Position numbers and translations under genes: made by a program. Below the pieces are notes generated by a model. That model saw only the letters and a list, made by a program, of their open reading frames with translations, was not told the origin of the DNA and made no database searches. From NCBI RefSeq assembly GCF_000473065.1, contig NZ_KI421494.1, forward strand, positions 110,752 to 174,751: DNA of 64,000 nt, written 5' to 3'. Numbering within the stretch: the first letter of the stretch is position 1; each line of letters opens with the position of its first letter. Shown in pieces: positions 28,389 through 38,192 of this stretch. The stretch is from Bradyrhizobium sp. WSM1743. GTDB lineage: Bacteria > Pseudomonadota > Alphaproteobacteria > Rhizobiales > Xanthobacteraceae.

Positions 28389-29051
28389 ATGGAAAAAGCA
28401 TCTGTGTCCTCTGTAGAAGTCCACCAGTACATCGTCTCACTTCTTCAGAAGCCGAATCCAGTCATCCTGGATATCGGCTGCAATGACGGGACCGATACGC
28501 AACAGTTTCTCAACCTCTGCCCGCAAGCTCAGCTCTACTGCTTTGAGCCGGACCCCAGAGCGATCGCGCGCTTCAGGAAAAAGCTGGGCTCATCCCTCAA
28601 TAAGGTGAAGCTCCTTGAAATCGCGATCAGTGATCGAAACGGGATGATCGACTTCCATCCAAGCAACGCAGATGGTGATGCGAAGGAATGGGACCTCTCC
28701 GGCTCAATACGCCGCCCGAAGAATCATCTTACAGAGTATGATTGGGTCCGATTCGATCGCCCTGTCTCGGTTGAAACGCGGCGGCTGGACGACTGGTGCA
28801 GCGAGGTAAAGCTGAACACGGTCGATCTCATCTGGATGGATGTCCAGGGAGCCGAAGCCGATGTTATTACCGGCGGCATGCGGACCTTGAGCAACACGCG
28901 CTTCATCTACACGGAATATAGCGACCGTGAGCTCTACGAAGGGCAATTGTCCCTGCAAGCCATTTTGGACCTGCTACCATCATTCGAAGTGGCGGCCCAG
29001 TATCCACGCACAGTGGAAGGGGATATATTGCTCAAAAATACGCGCTTCTAG
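28389..29051 (+). CDS. FkbM-family methyltransferase
   Basis: About 220 residues, counting from the ATG at 28389; an upstream in-frame start at 28347 would add 14 residues. NPVILDIGCNDGTDTQQFL is the SAM-binding motif I, CFEPDP the acidic post-motif, VETRRLDDWC and DLIWMDVQGAEADVITGG the FkbM hallmark, and FIYTEYSDREL a later motif. FkbM enzymes methylate sugar or polyketide hydroxyls. No glycosyltransferase is adjacent, so the acceptor is unknown. Confidence 0.85.
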   Translation: MEKASVSSVEVHQYIVSLLQKPNPVILDIGCNDGTDTQQFLNLCPQAQLYCFEPDPRAIARFRKKLGSSLNKVKLLEIAISDRNGMIDFHPSNADGDAKEWDLSGSIRRPKNHLTEYDWVRFDRPVSVETRRLDDWCSEVKLNTVDLIWMDVQGAEADVITGGMRTLSNTRFIYTEYSDRELYEGQLSLQAILDLLPSFEVAAQYPRTVEGDILLKNTRF

Positions 29052-29785
29052 TGGCTGCTCGTATCGAGCGCCTCATTCATCGCTGGAAGACCTGACCAGC
29101 GCGCTCCATGCCCCCCAAAGCTGCACAACTGGTGGTCAGGGGATGTCAGTAGCCGAACGGGCACTCCGGTTTCCGTCTGCCATCGCAGACCGCACGCATC
29201 AGGTCGGCGTCGGGCGGGTGGTGGGTTCCGACTATCATTTATTTGGCGAGCCGGCCACAAGTGACGACTTCGTGGCCAGCAGGCCGCGCCGTTTCATATA
29301 CTTGAATCAACACTGCCAGCTGGGGCTCGAAGCGTTAAATCACCTGAACGGCTGCTGTTGGTCTGGACCTCTTGTAAGCTGGTGCACTGCTTCGAACAAA
29401 TGCCAAAGCAACTGCATGGGCTCTCGTAGTTCCTTGTCTCAATGGGAAACCGAACTGAAGCATGTGCTCATTCCATGAGGATCGCCGTGAGGCGTCCAAC
29501 GTAACTGCAGCAGCCGATTCTCCAGCAAGGCGTCCTGGATACGGCGCAGGAGAAGGCGGCTGCGATCATCAGCGGCCGGTCTCGCGCCGGATCGAATCAA
29601 GACCGTCATCGTAATCGCGGTTACTTGCCTGCTCATTTGCCGCAGGCGGAGCCGATCATCGAATCTGCGAGCACGCTCGGCGTATGCGGCTGCGGCGCGA
29701 TGACGAAGATCGGCGAGAACGTCAGTAAACGCCTCGACGTAATCCCGGCGCAATGGCCGAAGTGTCTCATAGCCGCGCCGCCAAA
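29052..29785. other. Region without a confident gene
   Basis: Minus-strand frame 29906-29439 is a composition artefact overlapping the next real gene. A plus-strand frame 28927-29478 overlaps the FkbM gene. Nothing else recognised. Confidence 0.35.
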
Positions 29786-30145
29786 TCACCCGCAATTCCA
29801 GATCGGCCCGATCGGCGTCCGCGTCCAGCATGGCCCGAAACTGCCGCCATTGTAGCGGCCGCCGCTGAAGCCGGGGCGGCCGAAATAGTGCCACTCGCCA
29901 TCCCAACCGTAGTACTGAGGAACCGGATCAACATACCTGTGGCGCCGGTCGGCGCGTGAGAGCCGGCGCATCGGGTCCTCTTGCTTGTAGAGCGGAATGC
30001 TGTTGCTCAGGGGCTGGCGATAGCCGGGCAGGAAGCCGTAACTTTGCCAGACCGGCTTGGGTCGCTTTTGAGTTGACGCAGCGTTCGCGACGACCGACAG
30101 CAGCGACAGGATGATAGTAGCAGTTAGACACACAAGGCGCGACAT
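29786..30145 (-). CDS. Small exported hypothetical protein
   Basis: 119 residues. MSRLVCLTATIILSLLSVVA followed by NAAS is a clear signal peptide and cleavage region. The mature part is basic and aromatic: SYGFLPGYRQPLSN, then YYGWDGEWHYFGRPGFSGG and a two-Cys end. Similar proteins occur widely in bradyrhizobia with no assigned role. The start at 30145 is set by the signal peptide. Confidence 0.65.
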   Translation of the reverse strand: MSRLVCLTATIILSLLSVVANAASTQKRPKPVWQSYGFLPGYRQPLSNSIPLYKQEDPMRRLSRADRRHRYVDPVPQYYGWDGEWHYFGRPGFSGGRYNGGSFGPCWTRTPIGPIWNCG

Positions 30146-30751
30146 GGATCGACAATAGTCGGTCGGTTGCGCGGAGGCCATTCAAATTTGGGTGCAGAGT
30201 CGTGCGCAATCTTGCATAGAATCGTTCTCTTAGCTGATCACGCCCTTCCTGATCAGTAAGCGCCCATATCCCGTGCTGTCACCCACCTGCACCACGCCGA
30301 AGCCCAAAGCCGTAGCACGAGAAAATCCGGACCTGAGAGCTTGCCGCGACTGAATGGGCGACCGGCCGAGCGCTCGATCTCGGCCAACATCGTGCGTGCG
30401 TCCGGGCACACGGTCGAGATCGTCGACCGGCATCATTACGCCGCGGATCGACGAAATCCTCGAGCGGATAGAGCGTTAGGATGGCGCGGACAGTCTTCTC
30501 CATACTCATGCCTGCGCTCCGAGCAGAGTCGCGGGTGGCCGGGTGGTTGGCGTCGACGGCCATGAGGTCGTCGCCATGGCCCGCGAGGCGAGCAACCGGA
30601 GCAGCTCGGGCGCTAAGATCGGATCAATCGATTTCAGGATGTGATGAACGATCCACCCGATCAATCTTACGTTTGTCTCTGTCTCCCTAGCCCTTCACAA
30701 TCATCAGATACCGCGAGCCAGAACAGTCCGAACTGTCGTTGATAGGTGGCA
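30146..30751. other. Region with decayed frames only
   Basis: Minus-strand frames at 30563-30279 and 30436-30230 overlap and could be one frameshifted gene beginning near SMEKTVRAILTLYPLEDFVD, but I recognise no family. Confidence 0.3.
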
Positions 30752-30930
30752 AAAAAAGCCCGGCCTCATTTCGATAGCCGGGCCGAAGTCAGTCGTCGAC
30801 AGAGGGAGAACTGCCGACGGTTATTTGCGGCAAAACGATCACCGCAAATTCTAATTACGAAACAGTCAATGACCGGAGAAATCTGGCGTCTTTTCCTTCC
30901 ATCAGACGATTTGGCCGGGCATCCTAAGCT
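30752..30930 (-). ncRNA. Putative small RNA with terminator, copy 1
   Basis: A minus-strand unit of about 180 nt bounded by a MerR-type promoter (30967-30937) and a strong terminator: GCCCGGC...GCCGGGC hairpin followed by seven T (30784-30752). The interior shares GTGATCG, CCG-N-CGGC-N-GT and CTCCCTC with the unit at 41762-41895, in the same order and ahead of a near-identical terminator. The CTCCCTC stretch could pair with ribosome binding sites. No significant minus-strand reading frame fills it. Confidence 0.5.
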
Positions 30931-30936
30931 ATTCGC

Positions 30937-30967
30937 ATGGTACACCGTGACGTCACGTGCGATTCAA
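30937..30967 (-). promoter_or_regulatory. MerR-type promoter/operator, copy 4
   Basis: TTGAAT (30967-30962) and TACCAT (30942-30937) on the minus strand with a 19-bp spacer containing CACGTGACGTCACGG. It points at the putative small RNA. Confidence 0.55.
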
Positions 30968-31268
30968 GGCCGTTTTAGCTCATCCGCAAAACTCCAAGCC
31001 GGCGACTTCTCACAGGCAGCCGCGTGGCTGCACGCAGCGGGATGCTGAGGGGCCGGGAGGGCAATGGCGGATCAGACGAGCCTGCCGGCGAGCGTTGAAC
31101 AGCAATTGAGCCAGTTGCAAACAACTGTGCCCCGACCGCAAGGTCTCTCTCTCTTGCCCTTTAAAAAAAGGCCGGCAGGCCGCCAGGTCCTGTAGCTGCA
31201 GGCCGCATCACATCGCAGGTCGCAGCAATCCGTTGCTGCGGAGCGTGCGGGAACGTGTGTGAACCACT
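30968..31268. other. Short region with no confident gene
   Basis: A 43-codon plus-strand frame at 31064 (MADQTSLPASVEQQLSQLQT) is followed by an A7 run and GC-rich stem near 31166-31185. Its status is unclear. Confidence 0.25.
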
Positions 31269-32435
31269 TCATGGAAAGCCCGGCTGTGCTGCGCTTCCGA
31301 GCAGTAGGCGGCCGGCGCTCTGGAGCGTTCCCTCGTTTAGAGCTGCGTGCTGGGCAACCACGAAGCTGTCGCACATGGCGCGCGTCAGATTGCTGGTGGT
31401 ATACAGCGACCCACTTCCAGCGAGACCGCTCGCAATCCTACAGACCTCAGCGCTCTGCCGCGCGGCGTTCGTCGCGGCGAGTCGCATCAGCGTCGCCGTG
31501 CTCGGGTTTACCGCTCCCTTGAGCGCTTCCTTCCACAGCTCCTCGGTGGCCTCATAGAAGAAGGAACGGGCGGAGCGCAGCATGGCTTCGGCCCTGGCCA
31601 TCTCCAGTTGGACATAGCCGCGCTCTGCCATCACGGGCGCTCCAGTGATCGAGGCGCGACTTCCGGCCATGGCGATCACCTCGTCTAGCGCGGAGCGCGC
31701 GATACCGATGCCGACAATCGCATGCACCTGCGCAGCGAAAGCCACGGACGGATAACGATAGACCGGCCCGTCGAGTGTCGGCGGACCGCCGCGGATCAAA
31801 GTCCATTCCTCCGGCACAATGACATCGTTGACAACGACGTCGTGGCTGCCGGTGCCTTGCAGGCCGATGACGTCCCAATTGGGGCGGATTGTCACCTTCT
31901 CGGCCGGCATTACGGCCACACGCACAAGACCACCGGTTGGATCGTCTTCCACAGTGATGCCAACGCCTATCAGGTCCGCGCCCGGTGACCCGCTGGCAAA
32001 TGGCCACACGCCGTTCACGACAAATCCGTCGGTGCTTCGTCTGGCGGGCTGGAGTGGGAAAACCGCACCTGCCAACACCACGTCAGGTCCATTCGCGTAT
32101 ACCTTGCGAAGCGTGTCGTCCGGAAGAGCAGCGAGGTAGCGAGCGCCATCGCCGAAGCTGGCGACCCAACCGGCGGAGCCGTCGGCTTCGGAAATACGCT
32201 CGATCAGGCGACAAAAATCGGCCGGCGTTCGCTCCTCGCCGCCGAATCGCCTGGCGGCCATAGCCCGATAGACGCCAATGCGCTTGAAGCCGTCGATGAT
32301 CTCGTCGGGAATCCTCTGCGCGCGGGCGAACTCGTCTCGACGCGCGCGGATATCGATCAGTAGCGGCGACAGGTTATCCCAGGTCGCAGCCGTAGCGTCG
32401 GTTTCTGCAGTGATCTTCTCTGGTGGAGCGTTCAT
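31269..32435 (-). CDS. Flavin-dependent hydroxylase / acyl-CoA dehydrogenase-like protein
   Basis: A 388-residue protein with the acyl-CoA dehydrogenase fold in the version used by two-component flavin monooxygenases (HsaA/HpaH-like, pigment-type hydroxylases). ADGSAGWVASFGDGARYLAA lies in the N-terminal helical domain, GVWPFASGSPGADLIGVGI in the middle beta domain, and WDVIGLQGTGSHDVVVNDVI before the C-terminal helices. The Glu base of true dehydrogenases is not evident. It would need a flavin reductase, and the only one in the window is a pseudogene at 10 kb. A dead class II aldolase gene lies directly upstream. Confidence 0.75.
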   Translation of the reverse strand: MNAPPEKITAETDATAATWDNLSPLLIDIRARRDEFARAQRIPDEIIDGFKRIGVYRAMAARRFGGEERTPADFCRLIERISEADGSAGWVASFGDGARYLAALPDDTLRKVYANGPDVVLAGAVFPLQPARRSTDGFVVNGVWPFASGSPGADLIGVGITVEDDPTGGLVRVAVMPAEKVTIRPNWDVIGLQGTGSHDVVVNDVIVPEEWTLIRGGPPTLDGPVYRYPSVAFAAQVHAIVGIGIARSALDEVIAMAGSRASITGAPVMAERGYVQLEMARAEAMLRSARSFFYEATEELWKEALKGAVNPSTATLMRLAATNAARQSAEVCRIASGLAGSGSLYTTSNLTRAMCDSFVVAQHAALNEGTLQSAGRLLLGSAAQPGFP

Positions 32436-32782
32436 AAACTGTCCTCGGTGTCTTGGGCCGATCGACGGCGCGCGTCATTGATATGGATTGCGCGTGCATC
32501 GTGAAGCCGGCCGGATTGAAATCCGAGCCGGAAGGAATCGTCGAAACTGTCGCAGTTGATACTCGACTGTGATGCGATTGCAGGCGGTTGCTGGTCCAAA
32601 CCGCACGCCGAACGGATTGGCTCAAAGAAAAGGAGTTGAGGGCCGGCAAGGCTGACGGAGAGTTGGCCGTCGAAGTTGTCATTGAGGCTGAACCCGCAAT
32701 GCAGCCGACATGCGGCGGCGAGATTGATCCGCCTCTGCAGCACTATGTCTCCGACGGCTGAGGGCAGCGCTCGTATTGTCAT
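32432..32782 (-). pseudogene. Class II aldolase/adducin-family remnant
   Basis: From an ATG at 32782, preceded by GGAGAAG, the frame reads QRRINLAAACRLHCGFSLND, the start of class II aldolases. The following blocks appear in other frames: NPFGVRFGPATA and then GSDFNPAGFTMHAQSI, matching the NPYGL and VNPAGFTIH regions. The metal-binding HxH region and C-terminus are gone. Frameshifted and truncated; its end abuts the hydroxylase gene. Confidence 0.6.
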
Positions 32783-32789
32783 GTCTTCT

Positions 32790-34009
32790 CCAACGGACGA
32801 TTTGTCACACTTGGCGCCCGGTTGGCTCGAACCACCTTGTGAACTCCTAACTTGGCGACCCCTACGTCGCCCAAGCCTGCGGCTCTTTTCCATGTTGCAG
32901 CAATCGACGTGCCATCAATCAGGGTCTGCCGGTCGTGTCTGAATCGAGCGAGATCACGTGGCCCATGCTGCGCCAGCAGGATGCTCGCGCCTCCCGTGTC
33001 TGATTCCAGGCACAAGATGTCATCAACCGAACACGGCGGGAGGAGAACGACTGAAGTGGACCTCGACCGCGGACCGGTCGGGCGCGGCTTGCCTGCCGGA
33101 GTTTCAGGCCCGCTCCGATCTCCTGAGATTGCCAAAGGCGCAATTTGCCGCAGTCAAGGAGCTGTCCGCATCGGCAAAACGAACTCAAAGGTGCGGGCCG
33201 CCGCGAAGATGCTCCGTTCCGATGCGCCACTTCGGAACTCCCAATGACAAGACCCGCCTGCGCAGAGCCACGAATGCCCTTTAGATGGCACGTCAACGCG
33301 TCTGTCGATAGTTGACCGCCAGGCTTGACGCACTCCGGCGAGGACATAAGAGAGTGTTCTCCGCTCGACCCGGTGGTCGCAATTGTCGTACGCCCCACAA
33401 GTTTCTGTTTATGCTGATCCAAGGTACAGGCCCAAATCAGATGCAACGAGGCTGCTTTTCCGAGACTGGCGGTCTCCCAAATGGCTGATGCGGGAGAGAC
33501 GTCCGATGCCGACGGGAGTAGCTTTTGTCTTTACGTCGGTGGGTGGTTGGTCACGGCGGTCGTAATCCTGCTCTATTGATCTTCGGCCCTGGCTGAGCCT
33601 TGTGATCATAAGCAGGACCATAGATGACTTGCCGGGTCGGGCGTGAGAGTCTACCGGAATTGTCGCGTGTTCCGGAGGCCGAGAGCTCAGACCCTGCATG
33701 CCTCGCACTGCGATCTGCCGCTTGAACCACGTGCGTCGGCCTAGCGCGTTAAAGTGCAGGCATAAATAAAGTTGGCCGCTGTATGAGTGTTTCTTGGTGC
33801 TGGCCTCGCGTTGCCAACATGAGCACGTAGAATACGAGGAGAATTAAGAGGCCGCGCATACCTAAGATCTTCCCGAAGCTATCACAACTGTGGAGCGGAT
33901 TGTATCCGGTGCATTTGATGCAGCCGATGCACGAGTGAATTGCGCGGAACTCGACCGGAGCCCTGTATCAGGCGGCAAACGACCAGCCGGCCGCGCGAAG
34001 GTGCCAGCG
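32790..34009. other. Long region without a recognisable gene
   Basis: About 1.2 kb with overlapping Arg/Ser/Pro-rich frames on both strands and no motif. It may be old decayed sequence. Confidence 0.35.
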
Positions 34010-34753
34010 TCAACTCAGCAAATCGACCCTGCCGGTGTCGAGCCGATACAGCCCCCCGACGACCTTCAGTCTGTTCTGCTCCACTGCCGCGTTCAGAATC
34101 GGTCCCGTCGATTTGAGTTTGTTGACATTATCGACGACATTTTGTCGGGTTGCTTCTGCGAACGTGTCACCGGTTTGCTGGCGAGATGCTTTTACTGCAG
34201 GCGCAAGCGCGCCGACGAGGGATGAAATGTGCCCCGGCGGCGGCCTATCGTCGTGGAGCGACTTGATCGTGGCGTCAATCGCACCGCAATGATCGTGGCC
34301 AAGTACCAGGATCAGCGGCGTGTTCAGCACGGCGACCGCATATTCCATACTGGCGAGCGTGTCATCGTTGGCGAAGTTGCCGGCGAGGCGGCACACGAAC
34401 AGATCACCAAGTCCGCTGCCGAAGACAAGTTCAGGCGCCACGCGAGAGTCGGCGCAGCTCAGAACCGCGGCATATGGATTTTGCCCGTCCACCAAGACAG
34501 ACCGCTCGCGCGTGAAATCGTCACCTCGTGATACGCCCTGGACATAACGGTCGTTGCCTTCCATTAGCCGCTTCAGGGCAGCATCCGGCGAGAGTAGGTT
34601 ATCCGGCTTGGGCGGCGCTTTTGCTTCCTTCGCATCGACAATGTTGTTGCCAAGCCGCCGGCAAACCGCCGAAACAGCGAACAGCAAAAGCGAGCGGCGC
34701 GAAGGCGCGATCTTGGTCAGATAGGACATATTCGGATAATGGCCTGAACGCAT
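34010..34753 (-). CDS. Beta-class carbonic anhydrase, probably exported
   Basis: 247 residues. Zinc ligands are visible in VLSCADSRVAPE (Cys, with the Asp-Arg dyad) and LGHDHCGAI (His and Cys). CRLAGNFANDD and SMEYAVAVLNTPLILVLGH are typical of the family. The N-terminus (SRRSLLLFAVSAVCRRLG) looks like a signal or membrane anchor after a basic stretch. It interconverts CO2 and bicarbonate, probably in the periplasm. GAGGTGAG sets the start at 34753. It begins 6 bp after the nuclease-like gene ends, so the two form an operon. Confidence 0.9.
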   Translation of the reverse strand: MRSGHYPNMSYLTKIAPSRRSLLLFAVSAVCRRLGNNIVDAKEAKAPPKPDNLLSPDAALKRLMEGNDRYVQGVSRGDDFTRERSVLVDGQNPYAAVLSCADSRVAPELVFGSGLGDLFVCRLAGNFANDDTLASMEYAVAVLNTPLILVLGHDHCGAIDATIKSLHDDRPPPGHISSLVGALAPAVKASRQQTGDTFAEATRQNVVDNVNKLKSTGPILNAAVEQNRLKVVGGLYRLDTGRVDLLS

Positions 34754-34759
34754 CTCACC

Positions 34760-35482
34760 TCATCGCGCGGCTTTGCGCCACCCGGTGGCTTCGGCTTCCG
34801 CTTCGCTGCAGAGCCAGCGTTCACCGGACTTCTTCGTCATGTCGATTTCTTCGTAACCGAGTTGCCCGGGCAAGTAATAAATACGCTCGCCGTTGCGGTC
34901 CACGGTGCCTTTTATCAGACACTCTGACGAGGGCGGGTCCGATAGCAGCGCGGATCCGAGCAGGAGTTCCTGAGCGTCGATCGGAACCGAGCTCGCGCCG
35001 ATGATGATCGTCCCCTTGTTGCGGCGACGCCAGTCCCAGGGCGCGATGAACGCCCCCGACCACAGTCCCGCATAGGCTTTGCTCGCCACAACCTCATATA
35101 TAGCGTAGGTATGGGTCGAGAGACCCGATAGTGCCCACCCGGAGCGTACCATCCAGGCGTTCACGTCCTCGCCTTCGATGAAGCAACTGCCGCGCGACCT
35201 GCCGTATTCATCAACTCCTGTGGTATGACAATCCCACGTTCGTCCGTTCGAATGCTTGATAAGCTCGTCGCGAGCCGCTACGCCGCAAGCCCATTTCCGG
35301 CCGTGTGCGTCGAGGCAAATCTGGTCAGTCTCAGGAGCGTCGATGCCTGAAAGCCGAAGCTTGGTTTTCTCGAGCTCGATCGTATTGCCGTCGAGGATGC
35401 GCGGAGGGCCGCTGAGCTTCGCCGCGCAGACCGGAGATGTGATGATAGCGAACAATGCGACCATCATTACGCGGTGTTTCAT
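34760..35482 (-). CDS. Exported thermonuclease-like (SNase-fold) protein
   Basis: 240 residues from the ATG at 35482 (MKHRVMMVALFAIITSPVCA is a signal peptide; an ATG at 35518 would add 12 residues). The SNase core has RILDGNTIELEKTKLRLSGI and DAPETDQ, with the Asp/Arg positions of the nuclease site partly recognisable, and YGRSRGSCFIEGEDVNAWMV. The C-terminal extension ends ERWLCSEAEAEATGWRKAAR, a domain common in rhizobial homologues. Periplasmic nuclease activity is possible. A MerR-type promoter lies about 140 bp upstream. Confidence 0.8.
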   Translation of the reverse strand: MKHRVMMVALFAIITSPVCAAKLSGPPRILDGNTIELEKTKLRLSGIDAPETDQICLDAHGRKWACGVAARDELIKHSNGRTWDCHTTGVDEYGRSRGSCFIEGEDVNAWMVRSGWALSGLSTHTYAIYEVVASKAYAGLWSGAFIAPWDWRRRNKGTIIIGASSVPIDAQELLLGSALLSDPPSSECLIKGTVDRNGERIYYLPGQLGYEEIDMTKKSGERWLCSEAEAEATGWRKAAR

Positions 35483-35619
35483 CCCGACAATAACCTTTCG
35501 CTCTTGATTCATATTCACGCACGATCCGGCGCCGCCACATTCGACTGCTTGAGCGCACTATGCCCATTATTGGGCCGCATCTTGGACGTTCGCTTTATGA
35601 AAGCTTGGCCCTCATTTCC

Positions 35620-35650
35620 AAGCTACGACCTGACGCTGCGTGAGGTTCAA
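35620..35650 (-). promoter_or_regulatory. MerR-type promoter/operator, copy 5
   Basis: TTGAAC (35650-35645) and TAGCTT (35625-35620) on the minus strand with a 19-bp spacer containing CTCACGCAGCGTCAGGTCG. It lies upstream of the nuclease/carbonic anhydrase pair. Confidence 0.6.
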
Positions 35651-36459
35651 GCGATTTCTTCCGGTTGCGTGTCGCGATATCCTGCGAGCCTCGCCGGTCT
35701 CACTCACTGGGCGCGCACTGCACCCTCTCGGCCTCAGGAGGAGGTCCCCATCCCTCAGCCGCCAACTCGGTATGCGGGAGAAAGCCGAATCTCGGAACGC
35801 TGTTTCTCACGCGATTGAAGAAGAAAAGCGCCTGTGAAATTTGACGGTCGAGTTGGAAGTCAGGCGTGGAGGAGCAACCTGGTTATGATTTGTGCCAACC
35901 CTCATCGGCAGACAGAAGGCTGCCGGCGGTCTTGGCGAGAGCGATGACATTTTAAGTTCTTGTCACGAAAAGACTGATGTTCGAAAGAAATCTGGTCTCG
36001 CGTCCTGTCTGAGATTTAGTCGAAAGGCGCCACGGAGTTCAGCTCAACGCTCGCTGCGCAAGTGAATCGGTATCGTTTGCCCAAACCGCGCAAAACCCCG
36101 GAGCCCTCTTTCGGAGAGCCAGCCGGGATGCTCGTTGATGCAAATCTCATTATGGCTTTTCGCACCTCTGCGCCATAATTGGTCGTGGTGCCGCGGCCCC
36201 GTTCGTAGCGTTTGCGCCTGGGAAATTTGGAAGGACAACCATGTGGAGCCGTGGCTTCGTCGCATACGCACCGGCGAGGGGTAAGCTGCCCGCGTGTTCG
36301 GACGACCGCGAGTGCCGTCCTGATGCCATTCGGTGCGAGGCGTCAATCCACAACATGGGTTGGCCCCCAACGCGGCACCCGAGCAGGTAGCTCTGGTGCG
36401 GTTCAGCCGACTCAAGCTACACATGATTCTCAACCACCTCACTACACAATGGGAATGAA
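35651..36459. other. Region without a recognisable gene
   Basis: Minus-strand frames at 36442-36044 and 36356-36150 overlap and lack motifs. Confidence 0.3.
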
Positions 36460-36642
36460 ATGGTTGCAGCCCCGCGGGAATTGCCGGTCTCTTCTTACGC
36501 GCTTGAAGTGGATGGCCGACTCAGAGCTGAATTCGCAACCAAAGACGGCGCCAAGGCAGGTGGAGCAGAACTAAAGAAGCGTTTTCCCATGCTTCAAATC
36601 CGGATCTATGATGCGCAGACGAATGCGCGCGAGGAAATCTAG
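36460..36642 (+). CDS. Small conserved protein, paralogue 1
   Basis: 60 residues: LPVSSYALEVDGRLRAEFAT, then AGGAELKKRFPMLQIRIYDA. It is clearly paralogous to the 65-residue protein at 55785, with ELKKR-PMLQIRIY shared. GGAATGAA precedes the ATG. The short alpha/beta pattern resembles several island-borne bradyrhizobial proteins; role unknown. Confidence 0.65.
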   Translation: MVAAPRELPVSSYALEVDGRLRAEFATKDGAKAGGAELKKRFPMLQIRIYDAQTNAREEI

Positions 36643-37229
36643 CGGCCCCACTCAGTTCGGTCCTCGATGCCTCGGGCACGGCTCCGGGCTCCTCGCCGGG
36701 GGCACTCGGAAAAGGAGCGGTGGTCAGGGGGTATGCCGGGGCCGCTAACACCGCCCCATTACCCTATTAACCGGTTTCCTCGCAGCACTCGATCCCGCGT
36801 GCCGTCTCGGCCTCGGAATGCTCACGCTCTTGCGGGTGCCAGTCAGTCGCGCGATGGGCGGTTCGCACGCCGGATCGGGCTTGGGCCCGAGGCATCTGCA
36901 GGCCCGGTCCCGTGAAGAATGGCATGGAGAGCTGGTTCCCTCGCAGATAGTGTCCTCTCACTGCGTGGGGTGCGCTGGGGACCAAGCCACTTCTCGCCAG
37001 CTGGCACGCGCCGCTGAGCTCGACTCCTCGCAGAATGGGTCGGAGGTAATCGTGCTCCCATTTTTCGATGCTGGCTGAAGTCCGCGGGAAGGCTCGCGAC
37101 TGCTCAAGGCGTAAACACCCGAGATTTTAGAGCTGATATGTCTTGCCGTTGCTCTGATCGTTCGGCCCTACAGGAGCTGCGGCGCGATCTTGCTCTGCGC
37201 GATCATTTATCGAGGCCTTTCGCTCCCCT
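36643..37229. other. Region without a recognisable gene
   Basis: GC-rich with several short stems (for example near 36680-36710), but no gene. Confidence 0.3.
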
Positions 37230-38033
37230 CTACTCTTCCCGTTCCTTTGGCTCCATGCGAGCGAACCAGGAGCCAGGAGGAAAACCCGCGATACGCTTGG
37301 CAAAGGAGGATTGCGGCTCCCAATCTTGTCCTTCGCTCTTCTCGAAAGTGATGACCCCGTTGTGTATAAAATAACGCGGCCCTGGGATATTACAGTTCAC
37401 CAAAAGCAAAACGCGCCACAGATCACCTTTCTCGGTCGGCTTGTCATTCTGCTTCGGCAAGTAGTCCACTCCAACAGGGTCAACGATAGTGCAGCGGCCC
37501 TGCCGCAGAAGATCGCCGAGCCGGCCTTGCTTGGTCGTCACAAAATTGAAGTTGGTCGTGTCATGCAGAAAGCCAAGATTTGCGTCCCTTTCGCCATCCG
37601 AGACTTCACGGGCGATCAAGGAGAGCGCGAAGGCGCGCCAGCCCAATTCCATGGGCTTTGCATAGGTCGACGCAAGTTCAATCGTCCCGTCGAGCGCGAC
37701 CTTCCAGGTGATAACGTACTGATCGTCTGATTTATCATTCCGATGCCTGGTCCACGAAACGAAAACATGTTCATTTTGGTCAAGTTCAGCGACGCCCCAC
37801 ATTCGAGGGACGAACTGTGCCACCTTCGAGACGTTGGAGATCACTTCTTCTATTGTCTCACCGTCTTGCGCTCGCCACGTTGACTTCACTCTTTCGATAA
37901 GGGGGTTGTTGTTTTCGATAAGGGGGCTGTCGTTGGCGCGAACACTGTTGCTCGCCGCAGCCAGCCCGGCAAGGCAGATCAGGAATCGACCGAGGCAAAG
38001 CCATAGCGCGCGTCTTCCAGACATTTTCTTCAT
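37230..38033 (-). CDS. Exported hypothetical protein
   Basis: 267 residues from the ATG at 38033. MKKMSGRRALWLCLGRFLIC and the following LAGLAAASNSVRAN form a signal peptide. The mature part has DDQYVITWKVALDGTIELAS and RLGDLLRQGRCTIVDPVGVD. A small internal duplication (SPLIENN, NPLIERV) follows the cleavage region and comes from a near-perfect repeat of GATAAGGGGG in the DNA. No family recognised. It seems intact and monocistronic. Confidence 0.65.
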   Translation of the reverse strand: MKKMSGRRALWLCLGRFLICLAGLAAASNSVRANDSPLIENNNPLIERVKSTWRAQDGETIEEVISNVSKVAQFVPRMWGVAELDQNEHVFVSWTRHRNDKSDDQYVITWKVALDGTIELASTYAKPMELGWRAFALSLIAREVSDGERDANLGFLHDTTNFNFVTTKQGRLGDLLRQGRCTIVDPVGVDYLPKQNDKPTEKGDLWRVLLLVNCNIPGPRYFIHNGVITFEKSEGQDWEPQSSFAKRIAGFPPGSWFARMEPKEREE

Positions 38034-38109
38034 AACCGTCGGCCTATCTGGTCTCATCCACACGTCATTCCAGAGCGGGCAACCTTCAACCTGTTATGCG
38101 CGAGCGCAA

Positions 38110-38192
38110 GAAGTTAGCGGCGACGCGACGGGGCGACCGCCGGTTTCCCGTGCGAGCAGGCGCTCCCCTCTATGTCACGCGCCGCTAACTTC
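38110..38192. repeat. Short inverted-repeat element, copy B
   Basis: GAAGTTAGCGGCG (38110-38122) and CGCCGCTAACTTC (38180-38192) are a perfect 13-bp inverted repeat bounding 83 bp. The right end is nearly identical to that of the element at 21333-21421. No gene inside. Confidence 0.55.

Noticed and set aside
29439..29906. 155-codon Arg-rich minus-strand frame
   Set aside because: It overlaps, in another frame, the small exported protein that has a real signal peptide.
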